From Devosia sp. (GTDB taxonomy: Bacteria; Pseudomonadota; Alphaproteobacteria; Rhizobiales; Devosiaceae), in assembly GCF_024707125.1 (NCBI RefSeq), contig NZ_JANQAH010000008.1, positions 1 through 64,000 on the forward strand: DNA of 64,000 nt, written 5' to 3'. Of the stretch, positions 49,681-58,571 are shown in pieces. Below the pieces are notes generated by a model. That model saw only the letters and a program-made list of their open reading frames with translations, ran no database searches and was not told the DNA's origin. The number at the start of each line of letters is the position of its first letter. Position 1 is the stretch's first letter. The position numbers and the translations under genes were made by a program.

Positions 49681-49953
49681 TTGCAGGTCCAGGTACGCGA
49701 CAACAATGTCGACCAAGCCCTCCGCGTTCTCAAGAAGCGTCTTCAGCGCGAAGGCGTCTTCCGCGAGATGAAGCTCCGCAAGTATTTCGAGAAGCCCTCG
49801 GAAGCTCGCGTGCGCAAGAAGGCCGAAGCCATCCGCCGCAACCGCAAGGCTGCGCGTAAGCAGGCTATTCGCGAAGGTCTGATTGCTGCGCCCAAGCGTC
49901 CCGCAGGAAGCTTCGGCGGCCGTCCCGGTTCGGCTCCGCGTTCGCAGGCCTAA
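49681..49953 (+). CDS. rpsU: 30S ribosomal protein S21 with TTG start
   Basis: A 90-residue protein: [40 protein letters not shown] and a Lys/Arg-rich tail. The family begins MQVxVRDNN, which here corresponds to TTG 49681, placed six bases after AGGA. The in-frame ATG at 49648 would add eleven residues foreign to S21. S21 helps initiation on the small subunit. A perfect terminator follows. Confidence 0.93.
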   Translation: MQVQVRDNNVDQALRVLKKRLQREGVFREMKLRKYFEKPSEARVRKKAEAIRRNRKAARKQAIREGLIAAPKRPAGSFGGRPGSAPRSQA

Positions 49954-49992
49954 AACCTATATCCAGAACTGGATACCAGTTCGGAACAAGCA

Positions 49993-50019
49993 AACGCCGG
50001 CCATATGGCCGGCGTTTTT
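49993..50019 (+). terminator. Rho-independent terminator of rpsU
   Basis: AACGCCGGCCAT-ATGGCCGGCGTT (49993-50016) is a 12-bp perfect stem followed by TTT. It also overlaps the end of the convergent small gene and can serve both. Confidence 0.9.
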
Positions 50020-50269
50020 ATTGGCGCGTCCTGCGCGCCTGGCCGATGGTTTCCATCTGCCGATGCAGGGAGCGGATCTGGTCCGGCCCGAGCGTTTGTC
50101 CGCCGATCTTGAGCAAGGCGCCGTGAAGGCTCACGGGAGCGGCCTGTTCCATGGCGAACCGGATGGCCTTGGCGGCCGAGGAAAAGCGCCGTGCACCCTG
50201 TGCGAGTGCCGTTGCGGCGTCGCTGCCAAGGAACAGTTCCCCCGGAGCGCTTAGTATATGCGTATTCAT
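50018..50269 (-). CDS. Small conserved-type hypothetical protein
   Basis: An 83-residue protein (MNTHILSAPGELFLGSDAAT...) with helical character: ALAQGARRFSSAAKAIRFAMEQ and LGPDQIRSLHRQMETIGQARR. It has no recognised domain. Two strong hairpins lie just upstream in its leader (50283-50324). Confidence 0.55.
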   Translation of the reverse strand: MNTHILSAPGELFLGSDAATALAQGARRFSSAAKAIRFAMEQAAPVSLHGALLKIGGQTLGPDQIRSLHRQMETIGQARRTRQ

Positions 50270-50282
50270 TTCAGTCTTTCTT

Positions 50283-50324
50283 CCGGCCAGGGGCCGGCAT
50301 TAGCCCGGCGCGAGTCGCGCCGGG
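50283..50324. promoter_or_regulatory. Tandem hairpins in the leader of the 50.0-kb gene
   Basis: CCGGCC-AGG-GGCCGG (about 50283-50297) and CCCGGCGCG-AGT-CGCGCCGGG (50304-50324) are adjacent perfect stems 14-55 bases upstream of the start at 50269. They could regulate translation or end transcription from the right. Confidence 0.5.
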
Positions 50325-50430
50325 GGCGGCATATTCGTGCACGTTATTGCATCGTGATTGTCTCACCCTCGTGACAACAACTGCCACGACCGGGAGATCA
50401 ATCGACGCAAACCTTGAAGGGTGAGTGCGC

Positions 50431-50685
50431 TTACCGCTTGTTTACGGCGATGCTGAAGACGCTTGCGCCTTCGACATAGGCCGATTTGGACGCGTCGCTG
50501 GGCGAAAGATCGCCCTCTTCGACAACGCGTTCATTGGTCTCGCCGCGCGATTTTACCCGATACAGTACCGGGCCAGTCTCATGTGGGAGACACGAGATCA
50601 CTTCGCAAGGGCCTGCAGGCCGATTGCTGTGACGCGGGGCGGAGCGCAGGTCGAGCATCTGGCCGACTTTATAGAGGTGAGACAT
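50431..50685 (-). CDS. Small hypothetical protein (84 aa)
   Basis: A protein starting MSHLYKVGQMLDLRSAPRHS with SH3-like beta pattern: GPCEVISCLPHETGPVLYRV and ETNERVVEEGDLSP. This resembles small alphaproteobacterial proteins of unknown function. The ATG at 50685 is favoured by GGAGCG upstream; the frame is open 16 codons further. It is downstream of the cold-shock gene on the same strand. Confidence 0.6.
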   Translation of the reverse strand: MSHLYKVGQMLDLRSAPRHSNRPAGPCEVISCLPHETGPVLYRVKSRGETNERVVEEGDLSPSDASKSAYVEGASVFSIAVNKR

Positions 50686-50836
50686 CGAGCGCTCCTTTGG
50701 AAACCGGGGCGCAACCGCCCCGGCCAAACTCAAACACTAGCGTTTTCAGAAAGAGGCGAACCACTTTCCGGTTTGAAAACGCTGCACAGCAAAGCCTGGT
50801 ACACGTCGCGACCTCCAGGAGATCGCGATACGCGTC

Positions 50837-51043
50837 TTAGGCGAGCTGCACGTTGATTGCGGATTCACGACCGTCACGACCCTTTTCGAGGTCGAAGGTC
50901 ACCTTCTGGCCGTCGGCGAGGCTGGAAATACCAGCACGTTCCAGCGCAGAAATGTGGACGAAGGCATCCTTGCCGCCGCCATCGGGCGAGATAAAGCCGA
51001 AGCCCTTGGTCGAATTGAAGAATTTCACGGTGCCGTTGATCAT
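50837..51043 (-). CDS. Cold-shock protein (CspA family)
   Basis: A 68-residue single OB-fold domain, MINGTVKFFNSTKGFGFISP, with RNP1 KGFGFI and RNP2 DAFVHIS, ending SAINVQLA. It is an RNA chaperone that melts secondary structure. A start four codons upstream (51055) is possible but MINGTVKFF matches the family. Confidence 0.92.
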   Translation of the reverse strand: MINGTVKFFNSTKGFGFISPDGGGKDAFVHISALERAGISSLADGQKVTFDLEKGRDGRESAINVQLA

Positions 51044-51265
51044 TGGCGTCCTCATGAATTGGCTCGAAGCGGTGCAAGCGAGCGGTTCCCCTGCAGCAAC
51101 ATGCTACAGAAGCCTATTAACGTTTGCAGTTCGGAAGGAAAGCCAAGCAACCGGATAGGCCGGCAGGGTCAGTTCGCCAACGGGGGCAGAAAACGTATTC
51201 TCCAATAGTCTACGTCAAATGCGCCAAAGTCAAGGCGCGTGCGCCAAGCGCCCGGCTGGCCCCGC

Positions 51266-51715
51266 TCAAGCCCGCTTGGCCCGCTGCACCAATGCATCGA
51301 ACTGCTGCAGGAAGTTAGAGCGGTCCTTTGCCGAAAACGCCGCATTGAACCCCCGGCTTTCCCCGGTCTCCCGCAGGTGCTGGTTCAGGTCCCGCATGGC
51401 CAGCGCCATGCCGATTGAATCGGTCGTAAAGAGCTTTCCCGTCGGCCCAATCGCCGCCCCGCCCTTGGCAAGGATCCGGCTCGCGAGCGGAATATCCGCG
51501 GTCACCACCAGGTCCCCCGGCGCCGAATTCTCGACGATCCAGTCATCTGCCGCGTCCGCGCCCTGTGGCACCATCACAGTCCGCACCATCGGGTCGCGCG
51601 ATGGTCGAAGCCCGAAATTGGCAACATAAGTAATCACCAGCCCATGCCGCTCCGCCACCCGCGCCGCCTCGTCCTTCACCGGACAGGCATCGGCATCCAC
51701 GAAAACCGCAACCAT
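51266..51715 (-). CDS. YaiI/YqxD family protein (DUF188, PIN-like fold)
   Basis: A 149-residue protein with VFVDADACPVKDEAARVAER, DDWIVENSAPGDLVVTADIP and LAMRDLNQHLRETGES, all diagnostic of the family. Conserved Asp residues suggest a PIN-like nuclease fold, but the function is unknown. It ends the leftward pair with the MFS gene, which stops two bases upstream of its start. Confidence 0.9.
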   Translation of the reverse strand: MVAVFVDADACPVKDEAARVAERHGLVITYVANFGLRPSRDPMVRTVMVPQGADAADDWIVENSAPGDLVVTADIPLASRILAKGGAAIGPTGKLFTTDSIGMALAMRDLNQHLRETGESRGFNAAFSAKDRSNFLQQFDALVQRAKRA

Positions 51716-51717
51716 GG

Positions 51718-53352
51718 CTATACCTCCGGGCTGTCGCGCAGCGGCGTCGTATCATCGAGTGGCACGGTCTGCCGCTCGATCATCCGATGCACCACCGGCA
51801 TGCCCGGTCCGCGATGCAGCGCCCGCAATTGCTCGGTATTATCCGCATCCGCCTTGGTGCGCCGAAGATTGTGCCTGACATAGTCGACCCAGGTCGGCAC
51901 ATGATAGCTCTCCACCCAGATATATGGCTTTTCGAGGTCGCGCAGCAGGCCCCACTGCCTTGCGCCATCGCGAATGCGGATACGCCGCCGCTCGCTCATC
52001 AGTGCCAGGAAGCGCGGAATATCCTCCTGCGCGATCTGGTAGTCGATCATGATCATGATCGGCCCGCTACGCGGCATCAGGTCGAGTTTCAGCAGCGGCT
52101 CGTTGAACGTATCGAGTGGATTGAGATCACGCTCATTGAACTGCGGCAGCGGCAGTCTCAGCCCCACCAGCAGACAAAGCACCAGCACGCCCGCCGCCAG
52201 CACCAGCGCCCATTGCGGATCGGCCGCGTCAGCCGTCATGCCCCAGACCCAGCTCCCCCCGGCCATGCCGCCAAAGGTCGCCGTCTGGTAGAGCGACAGC
52301 GCCCGCCCCACCACCCAGCGCGGTGCAGAAAGCTGGATCGACACGTTGAACAGCGAGAGCGACAGCACCCAGCACGCCCCCGCCGGCAACAGCACAAAGT
52401 GGCTCAACAGCGGATCGCGGCTGAACGCCAATCCCAGACAGCTCAGCGCAAAGCCAAGACAGGCAATGCGGACAATGGCCTCGTTGGAAAACCGCTGCCG
52501 CACGCGCCCATTGAGAACCGCACCGGCAATGGCCCCGAGCCCGAAACAACCCAGCAGCGTGCCATAGACCAGCGCGCCACCGCCCACATATTCCTCAGCC
52601 ACCGAAGGCAGCAACGCCATGATGACAATGGCAGCAAAGCCGAACAGAAAGCCGCGGAACAGCACCGAAAGCAGGTTCGGGGACAGCGACACATATCGCA
52701 CGCCGGCCCACATGGCGCTGCCCAGGTGCTCGCGCGGCAGCCGCGCCTTGACCCTTTGCGGCTTCCACCGCCAAAGCGCCCCAATCAACGCCAGATAGGA
52801 CACCGCGTTCACGGCAAAGGCCGCACTCGCCCCGGCAAAAGCCACGATCATGCCGCCGACCGCCGGGCCGACGCTGCGCATCATGTTAAAGCCCATGGCA
52901 TTGAGCGTCACCGCACCCGGCAAATCCTCGCGCGGCACGATGTCGCCCATAGACGCCTGCCAGGACGGATTGAACAGCGCCGTGCCACACCCGATGAGAA
53001 AGGTGAAAGTCAGCAGCAGCCAGGGATTGAGCAGCCCAAACCAGGCCGTCACCGCCAGCAACAGCGACACCACGGCCATGCAGCTCTGCGCCACCAGCAT
53101 CACGCTGCGCCGATCAAAATTGTCAGCCAGCGCCCCAGCCGCAATGGAGAACACCATGATCGGCAGCGTGTTCGACGCCTGCACCAACGCCACCATATTG
53201 TGCGACGTGGTCAGCGTCGTCATCATCCAGCCCGCGCCGACCGCCTGTACCAATCCCCCCAGATTGGAGAACAGGGTCGCCAGCCACAGAGTACGAAAAG
53301 TCTCGTGACGGAATGGCGCCAGAATGGATGCGCGCTCAGACATGTGATTCAA
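51718..53352 (-). CDS. MFS transporter with C-terminal ABM-like domain
   Basis: A 544-residue protein. Residues about 1-410 form a 12-helix MFS unit of the MFS_3 (EntS-like) family: FRTLWLATLFSNLGGLVQAVG, GALADNFDRRSVMLVAQS, NAMGFNMMRSVGPAVGG. Residues about 430-530 form a soluble antibiotic-monooxygenase-like domain (IMIDYQIAQEDIPRFLALM, YHVPTWVDYVRHNLRRT), a known extension of this family. It probably exports a small molecule. A second ATG at 53343 is possible. Confidence 0.88.
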   Translation of the reverse strand: MNHMSERASILAPFRHETFRTLWLATLFSNLGGLVQAVGAGWMMTTLTTSHNMVALVQASNTLPIMVFSIAAGALADNFDRRSVMLVAQSCMAVVSLLLAVTAWFGLLNPWLLLTFTFLIGCGTALFNPSWQASMGDIVPREDLPGAVTLNAMGFNMMRSVGPAVGGMIVAFAGASAAFAVNAVSYLALIGALWRWKPQRVKARLPREHLGSAMWAGVRYVSLSPNLLSVLFRGFLFGFAAIVIMALLPSVAEEYVGGGALVYGTLLGCFGLGAIAGAVLNGRVRQRFSNEAIVRIACLGFALSCLGLAFSRDPLLSHFVLLPAGACWVLSLSLFNVSIQLSAPRWVVGRALSLYQTATFGGMAGGSWVWGMTADAADPQWALVLAAGVLVLCLLVGLRLPLPQFNERDLNPLDTFNEPLLKLDLMPRSGPIMIMIDYQIAQEDIPRFLALMSERRRIRIRDGARQWGLLRDLEKPYIWVESYHVPTWVDYVRHNLRRTKADADNTEQLRALHRGPGMPVVHRMIERQTVPLDDTTPLRDSPEV

Positions 53353-53412
53353 CTCCTGCCCCTGTCATGGGCGAGTCAGAGACAGGTGGCAAGCTTCGAA
53401 CCGTGCCGCAGG

Positions 53413-53560
53413 CAAAATCGCTCCAGTGGAACGATTTTAGGTGAGAAGGCCACGAGGGCTGCGCCCGAATGGCAGCAAAGCGTCCCACGGCTCAAATGAT
53501 GCCAGCGGCGCGATTTGAGCCGTGAAGGCCAAGAGAGCTACGCTCGAGTGGCGGTGCACG
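53413..53560. repeat. Two tandem copies of a REP-like element
   Basis: Each copy has an AAAATCG/CGATTTT-type (or CTCAAAT/ATTTGAG) stem and then a shared tail: GTGAGAAGGCCACGAGGGCT at about 53442 and GTGAAGGCCAAGAGAGCTAC at about 53521. The tail continues as CGC[CT]CGA[AG]TGGC. The period is about 78 bases. No gene is supported between 53353 and 53789. Confidence 0.65.
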
Positions 53561-53607
53561 TTCATCAGGGCAAACCATGCCTGGCGGTCAGCGACCACCA
53601 CCACCAG

Positions 53608-53700
53608 CACCACCTCCTCCTCCTTCTTCTCTCCTCCTCCCCCTCCCCCTCCCTCCCTCCTCCCTCCCTCCCTCCGCCTCCCCCAAAAAAGCTCACCCCA
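53608..53700. repeat. Polypyrimidine tract
   Basis: About 90 bases almost entirely of C and T on the + strand (CCTCCTCCTCC, CCCTCCCTCCTCC and similar), ending in CCCCCAAAAAAGC. It lies 90 bases before the first YdcZ gene. Such tracts can form triplex or slipped DNA. A long frame runs through it but codes only Pro/Ser/Leu. Confidence 0.75.
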
Positions 53701-53789
53701 AACGACCGATGCCACTCGCGCCGAATCCCTTTGTTTCCGGCCCGCTCCTCCCTAAACTCTCCCCACCCTCCTCCTATTCGAATCGCACC

Positions 53790-54287
53790 ATGACCTCTCC
53801 CCCAACCCAGCGGACCAACCCGCTGCACCTGCTCGCGGCCTTTGCCAGCGGCGGTCTTCTCACCCTGGCGATTTTCGTCAACGGCGAAGCCGGCCGCTTC
53901 GGCGGCGCCATGTTCTCCTCCTGGCTGGCGCATGGCGTCGGCACTGTGGTGGCCATTGTCTTCCTCGCCGTCGCCTGGCGCGGCCAGCGCGCCGCGGCCG
54001 CTGAAGCCACGACCAAAATCGGCAAGGCCCCGCTCTGGGCCTATCTCGGTGGCATCTGCGGCGCAGCCACGGTCATGCTGACCTCCACATCGGTCAATTC
54101 GCCCCTCGCGCTCGCCGGCACCCTCGCCCTTGGCCTCGCCGGCCAGGTCGTCCTCAGCCTCGCCGCCGATTTTTGGGGCCTCCTCGGCCTGCCCAAGCGT
54201 CGCCTCGACCTGCGCGATGCGGGCGCGGTCATCCTCATCGCCGCCGGCAGCCTCCTCATCATCCTCTTCGGGCTTGGCGCCGCATGA
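53790..54287 (+). CDS. DMT-superfamily transporter (YdcZ-like), first of pair
   Basis: A 165-residue membrane protein starting MTSPPTQRTNPLHLLAAFAS, with about five helices (GGLLTLAIFVNGE, WLAHGVGTVVAIVFLAVAW, VILIAAGSLLIILFGLGAA). It is one half-size YdcZ/DUF606 transporter. The second half-size gene overlaps by ATGA, so the pair probably forms a heterodimer. The upstream open frame is only the pyrimidine tract. Confidence 0.82.
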   Translation: MTSPPTQRTNPLHLLAAFASGGLLTLAIFVNGEAGRFGGAMFSSWLAHGVGTVVAIVFLAVAWRGQRAAAAEATTKIGKAPLWAYLGGICGAATVMLTSTSVNSPLALAGTLALGLAGQVVLSLAADFWGLLGLPKRRLDLRDAGAVILIAAGSLLIILFGLGAA

Positions 54288-54706
54288 TCATCCCCATTCT
54301 CGCCGCTTTCGCCGCCGGTCTCCTCGTCATCCTCAGCCGTCAGGTCAATGGCCGGCTCTCGATGTCGACCACCCCGCTGATCTCCTCCTTCTGGAACCAC
54401 TTCGTCGGCTTCGTCTTCCTCACGGTCGTCGGCCTCGTCCTCGGCGGCCTCATCCCCGCCAACATCGCCGAAATGCCCTGGTGGATTTACACCGGCGGCG
54501 CCATCGGCGTCGTCTTCGTCGCCTCCGGCTCCTGGCTCATCACCCGCATCGGCGCCGTCAATTCAACGCTCCTGGTCATCGCCGGCCAGATGGTCTTCGG
54601 CGTGATCTTCGATCTCCTGCGCGGCGCACCCGTGACAATCTGGGCCGCCGCCCTTGGCGTTGTCCTGATCCTCGCCGGGATGTGGCTCACACAGCGCAAA
54701 CGGTAA
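54284..54706 (+). CDS. DMT-superfamily transporter (YdcZ-like), second of pair
   Basis: A 140-residue membrane protein, MIIPILAAFAAGLLVILSRQ, with VNGRLSMSTTPLISSFWNHF and four to five helices. It aligns in layout with the preceding gene and is translationally coupled to it. The substrate is unknown. Confidence 0.82.
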   Translation: MIIPILAAFAAGLLVILSRQVNGRLSMSTTPLISSFWNHFVGFVFLTVVGLVLGGLIPANIAEMPWWIYTGGAIGVVFVASGSWLITRIGAVNSTLLVIAGQMVFGVIFDLLRGAPVTIWAAALGVVLILAGMWLTQRKR

Positions 54707-54714
54707 CAGTCTGC

Positions 54715-54743
54715 TAACGAAAACGGGGCCCAATGGGCCCCGT
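54715..54743 (-). terminator. Hairpin terminator between convergent genes
   Basis: ACGGGGCCCA-A-TGGGCCCCGT-type stem (54723-54743). On the minus strand it is followed by TTTTCGTTAG, a T-run serving the aldehyde dehydrogenase gene. Confidence 0.75.
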
Positions 54744-54767
54744 CGCTAACTCGATTTTCGCGCCGTC

Positions 54768-56207
54768 TTAGCCGGCAGCAGTGTAAGCCGTCTTCACAAT
54801 GGTGAAGAACTCCGAAGCATAGCGACCCTGCTCGCGCGGGCCATAGCTGGAGCCCTTGCGGCCACCAAACGGCACGTGGAAATCAACGCCGGCAGTCGGC
54901 ACATTGACCATCACCATGCCCGCTTCCGAATTGCGCTTGAAGTGCGTCGCATACTTCAGCGAGGTCGTCACGATACCAGCCGACAGGCCGAATTCCGTGT
55001 CGTTCGAAGTTGCTAGCGCCTCTTCGTAATCCTTCACCTTAATGACCGCAGCCACCGGCCCGAAGATTTCTTCGCGGGCGATGCGCATGGAATTGGTCGC
55101 TTCGGTGAACAGCGTCGGCTGCAGGAAGTAGCCTTCCGTCGCGGCCCTCACGCGCTCGCCACCGGCCACCAGCTTGGCGCCTTCGCCCTTGCCGATTTCG
55201 ATGTAGTCGGTGTCCTGCTTGAGCTGGCTCGGATCGACCACAGGGCCAATTTCCGTATTCTTATCAAGGGCATCGCCCACGCGCAGATTGCGGGTGCGCT
55301 CGGCAAGAGCCTCCACGAACGCATCATGGATGCCTTCCGTCACGATCACTCGCGAAGCCGCGGTGCAGCGCTGACCAGTCGAGAAGAACGCCGACTGCGC
55401 AACGGTTTCAACCGCAACCTTGAGATCGGCATCATCGAGCACGATGGTCGGATTCTTGCCGCCCATTTCGAGCTGGAACTTGCGGTTATGCTCGATCGAA
55501 GCGGCAGCAACGCGCTTGCCCGTTCCCACCGAACCGGTGAACGAGATCGCATTGACGTCCTTGCTGTCGAGCATGGTCTGGCCAACGACCGAACCCTTGC
55601 CCATGACAAGATTGAGAACACCCTTGGGCAGGCCAGCGCGCACCAGAATATCGACGATCGCCCAGGTCGAACCCGGCACCAGGTCAGCCGGCTTGATGAC
55701 GACGGTATTGCCATAGGCGAGCGCCGGGGCAATCTTCCAGGACGGAATGGCAATCGGGAAATTCCACGGCGTGATGATGCCGATGACACCCAGCGGCTCG
55801 CGGGTGATTTCAACGCCAACGCCCGGACGAACCGACGGCAGCACTTCGCCGGAAAGGCGCAGCACTTCACCGGCAAAGAAATCAAAGATCTGGCCGGCGC
55901 GGGTCACTTCGCCGATGCCTTCCGGCAGCGTCTTGCCCTCTTCGCGGCTCAGCAGTTCACCCAGTTCCTGCTTGCGAGCGAGGATTTCGTCAGCGGTCTT
56001 GCGCAGGATCGCGTGGCGCTCAAGGATGCCCGACCGCGACCAGGCCGGGAAAGCAGCCTTGGCTGCGGCAATCGCCTGCTTGGTTTCTTCAACGGTGGCG
56101 CGGGCATAGACGCCGACCACTTCGTTGAGATTGGACGGGTTGATGTTCTCAACGCCGTCGGAACCGATCCATTCGCCGTTGATCAGGTTCTTGTGCAATT
56201 CGCTCAT
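54768..56207 (-). CDS. Alpha-ketoglutaric semialdehyde dehydrogenase-like aldehyde dehydrogenase
   Basis: A 479-residue NAD(P)-dependent enzyme. Substrate pocket and cofactor motifs ITPWNFPIAIPSWKIAPALA, FTGSVGTGKRVAA, general base in LEMGGKNPTIVLDDAD and catalytic Cys in FFSTGQRCTAASRVIV are all present. Similarity in style to 2,5-dioxovalerate dehydrogenases and the FAH-type neighbour suggest pentose or hexarate oxidation to 2-oxoglutarate. The ATG at 56207 (MSELHKNLINGEW) fits the family better than the one at 56222. Confidence 0.85.
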   Translation of the reverse strand: MSELHKNLINGEWIGSDGVENINPSNLNEVVGVYARATVEETKQAIAAAKAAFPAWSRSGILERHAILRKTADEILARKQELGELLSREEGKTLPEGIGEVTRAGQIFDFFAGEVLRLSGEVLPSVRPGVGVEITREPLGVIGIITPWNFPIAIPSWKIAPALAYGNTVVIKPADLVPGSTWAIVDILVRAGLPKGVLNLVMGKGSVVGQTMLDSKDVNAISFTGSVGTGKRVAAASIEHNRKFQLEMGGKNPTIVLDDADLKVAVETVAQSAFFSTGQRCTAASRVIVTEGIHDAFVEALAERTRNLRVGDALDKNTEIGPVVDPSQLKQDTDYIEIGKGEGAKLVAGGERVRAATEGYFLQPTLFTEATNSMRIAREEIFGPVAAVIKVKDYEEALATSNDTEFGLSAGIVTTSLKYATHFKRNSEAGMVMVNVPTAGVDFHVPFGGRKGSSYGPREQGRYASEFFTIVKTAYTAAG

Positions 56208-56261
56208 GTCGAAGCCTTTCAAAAATGTCGTGCGTCGCCCGTGGGGGAGGAGATCCGCAGG

Positions 56262-57413
56262 CTAGAGGAGATCAGCGCGGGCAAGATCCCGCAGCAGGTG
56301 GCTGGAACCATAGGTCCAGGGCGGACACTTGGTTGAGAGATTGACGGTGTTGGTCAGCGTACCCAGCGACGGCGTCGAAATGGAGACAGTGTCGCCAAGC
56401 TTGTGGGTAAAGCCCTTGCCTGCGCCGTCGCGATCCTTCACCGGCGCGAACATGGTGCCGAGGTAAAGCACCAGCCCGTCGGGATATTGGTGATGCCCGC
56501 CAATGGTCGCGGCAACCAGGGATTCCGGCGTGCGCGAAATCTGCGCCATGTTCGAAGCGCCTTCGAGCACGAAGCCGTCGGTCCCCTCGACGCGCAGCGC
56601 AATCTCGGAATTCTTCACAGTCTGCAGCGTGAAATCGCCGTCGAACAGGCGGATGAACGGCCCCAGCGACGCCGAAGCATTGTTGTCCTTGGCCTTGCCC
56701 AGCAGCAGCGCCGAGCGCCCTTCCACGTCGCGCAGGTTGACGTCATTGCCCAGCGTCGCGCCGATGATCTCGCCCTTGCTGGTCACCAGCAGCGCCACTT
56801 CCGGCTCGGGATTGTTCCAGCTCGAAATCGGATGCAGCCCGACTTCGGCGCCATAGCCCACCGAACTCATCACCTGGCTCTTGGTGAAAATTTCGGCGTC
56901 CGGCCCGATCCCGACTTCGAGATACTGGCTCCACACACCCTTTTCGATCAGCGCCGCCTTGACCTTCATCGCCGGCTCGGAGCCCGGCACGAGCTGGGAA
57001 AGATCGGTGCCAATCAGCTCCAGAATCTCGCTGCGCAACGCGTCTGCACGAGACTTATCCCCGCGGGCCTGTTCTTCGATTACTCTCTCGAGCAGCGAAA
57101 CGACAAAGGTCACGCCGGAGGCCTTGATGGCCTGCAGATCGATGGGAGAGAGAAGAACGGGCAAATTTTCACTGGTCTGACCAGCAACGGAATTGGCAAC
57201 CGCCGCCGCCGCATCGCCAAGCACTACGCCTTCGGTCGCCTTCACATGCGCCGCCGCCTTGCCGCTTTCAGCAATGTCGCGCACCGTGGCAAAACCCTTG
57301 GTGGTGATGTCGACAAGCCGCCCATCGCGCACGGTCACGATGCGCGGTTCGGCATGGCCAGGCACGCGGGCGCGACCAAGCAAAATACCCTCGGGAATGA
57401 CGTTCGCGACCAT
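56262..57413 (-). CDS. Fumarylacetoacetate hydrolase-family protein (predicted sugar-acid dehydratase)
   Basis: A 383-residue FAH-fold enzyme. Metal-binding context is seen in VGIGPDAEIFTKSQVMSSVG, NNPEPEVALLVTSKGEIIGA and GNDVNLRDVEGRSALLLGKA. Such proteins act as 2-keto-3-deoxy-pentonate (AraD1-like) dehydratases or hydrolases. It is 54 bases upstream of the semialdehyde dehydrogenase, forming the last two steps of a non-phosphorylating sugar-acid route. ATG 57413 has GGGGGAG upstream; an upstream extension of 24 codons lacks a site. Confidence 0.82.
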   Translation of the reverse strand: MVANVIPEGILLGRARVPGHAEPRIVTVRDGRLVDITTKGFATVRDIAESGKAAAHVKATEGVVLGDAAAAVANSVAGQTSENLPVLLSPIDLQAIKASGVTFVVSLLERVIEEQARGDKSRADALRSEILELIGTDLSQLVPGSEPAMKVKAALIEKGVWSQYLEVGIGPDAEIFTKSQVMSSVGYGAEVGLHPISSWNNPEPEVALLVTSKGEIIGATLGNDVNLRDVEGRSALLLGKAKDNNASASLGPFIRLFDGDFTLQTVKNSEIALRVEGTDGFVLEGASNMAQISRTPESLVAATIGGHHQYPDGLVLYLGTMFAPVKDRDGAGKGFTHKLGDTVSISTPSLGTLTNTVNLSTKCPPWTYGSSHLLRDLARADLL

Positions 57414-57672
57414 GCTGGCTCCCCCAACTAAAATGTTAGCTGTGACTACCCCAGCGCAACCGCACGGCGCAAGCCTATCATTCAAATAGTCATACTTATT
57501 GCCAATGCCAAGAGCCGTTAAATGCCAATCTTCCTTCCCCGCAAATCCCGGCGAATTCCAAGCATCGACAGAAACATAAACAGCTCGTTCAACTGGCGTT
57601 CATGTGCGCCGCAATACTGACGCATTGGCTGGGGTATGAAATGCCTCACCAAACACACATACGGAGTTTGCC

Positions 57673-58389
57673 ATGCGTCTCGCGATTGCCCTCGCCCCCC
57701 TCGCCCTTCTTGCTGCCGCTGTTCCTGCCCTCGCCGGCACGATCACCATTGAAGGCCGCGGCGAAGTCCGGGCTGCACCGGATATGGCGCTGATCAATTC
57801 CGGCGTCACCACCCAGGGCTCCACCGCCCGCGAGGCCCTCGACGCCAACACCGCTGCCATGGCCGAGCTCATTGCCGCCCTCAAGGAAACCGGCATTGAA
57901 GCGCGCGACATCCAGACCTCGGGCTTCTCGGTCAATCCGAACTATGTCTATTCCGACGCCCGCGACGAAAACGGCTATACCCTGCCGCCCAAGATCAACG
58001 GCTACCAGGTGTCCAACACCGTGACCGTCGCCGTCCGCGATCTCGAAGAGCTCGGCTCCATTCTCGACAAGTCGGTGAATGTCGGCGCCAACACCATCAA
58101 CGGCGTCAGCTTCTCCGTGTCCGATCCGACCGAGCTTTACAACGAAGCCCGCAAGGCCGCCTTTGCTGACGCTCGCAGCAAGGCCGAACTCTATGCCACC
58201 GCCGCCAATGCGACGCTGGGCGAACTCGAAGCCATTTCGGAAAGCCAGAACATCAACAGCCCGATCCCGATGCCGATGTATGCCCGCGCTGATGTAGCTT
58301 CGGCGGCACCTGTTCCGGTCGAAGCTGGCGAAATGACCTTCTCGATCGGCGTCAATGTTCAATGGGAACTGGACAACAAGGCAAACTAA
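57673..58389 (+). CDS. Secreted SIMPL-domain protein
   Basis: A 238-residue protein with signal peptide MRLAIALAPLALLAAAVPALA, then ITIEGRGEVRAAPDMALINS, VNPNYVYSD, INGYQVSNTVTVAVRDLEEL and ARKAAFADARSKAELYATAA. These are landmarks of the SIMPL (DUF541) family, which forms periplasmic oligomers of unclear function. It stands alone, divergent from the FAH gene. Confidence 0.9.
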   Translation: MRLAIALAPLALLAAAVPALAGTITIEGRGEVRAAPDMALINSGVTTQGSTAREALDANTAAMAELIAALKETGIEARDIQTSGFSVNPNYVYSDARDENGYTLPPKINGYQVSNTVTVAVRDLEELGSILDKSVNVGANTINGVSFSVSDPTELYNEARKAAFADARSKAELYATAANATLGELEAISESQNINSPIPMPMYARADVASAAPVPVEAGEMTFSIGVNVQWELDNKAN

Positions 58390-58520
58390 TTCGCTTCGGT
58401 GGCCTTGAACCGGCCACCTTCATGACACACGTCCAGCCTGAACCGGAGCCATCGGTTCAGGCCTTCCTAGGCGGGTGGCATCCAGATTTCCGGGTTCCCC
58501 CTGTTGAGGGGGGCTTGGAC

Positions 58521-58556
58521 GGTGGGGGCGGACCACCGTAGTCACCCGCCCCCACC
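58521..58556. terminator. Hairpin between convergent SIMPL and TauE genes
   Basis: GGTGGGGGCG (58521-58530) and CGCCCCCACC (58547-58556) are exact complements with a 16-base loop. It lies between two converging genes and probably stops both. Confidence 0.6.
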
Positions 58557-58571
58557 AGCCCTTTCTGCCGC

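Noticed and set aside
53577..53789. An N-terminal extension of the first YdcZ gene through the pyrimidine tract
   Set aside because: The added residues are Pro/Ser/Leu from simple repeats, with no ribosome site; the family start matches ATG 53790.
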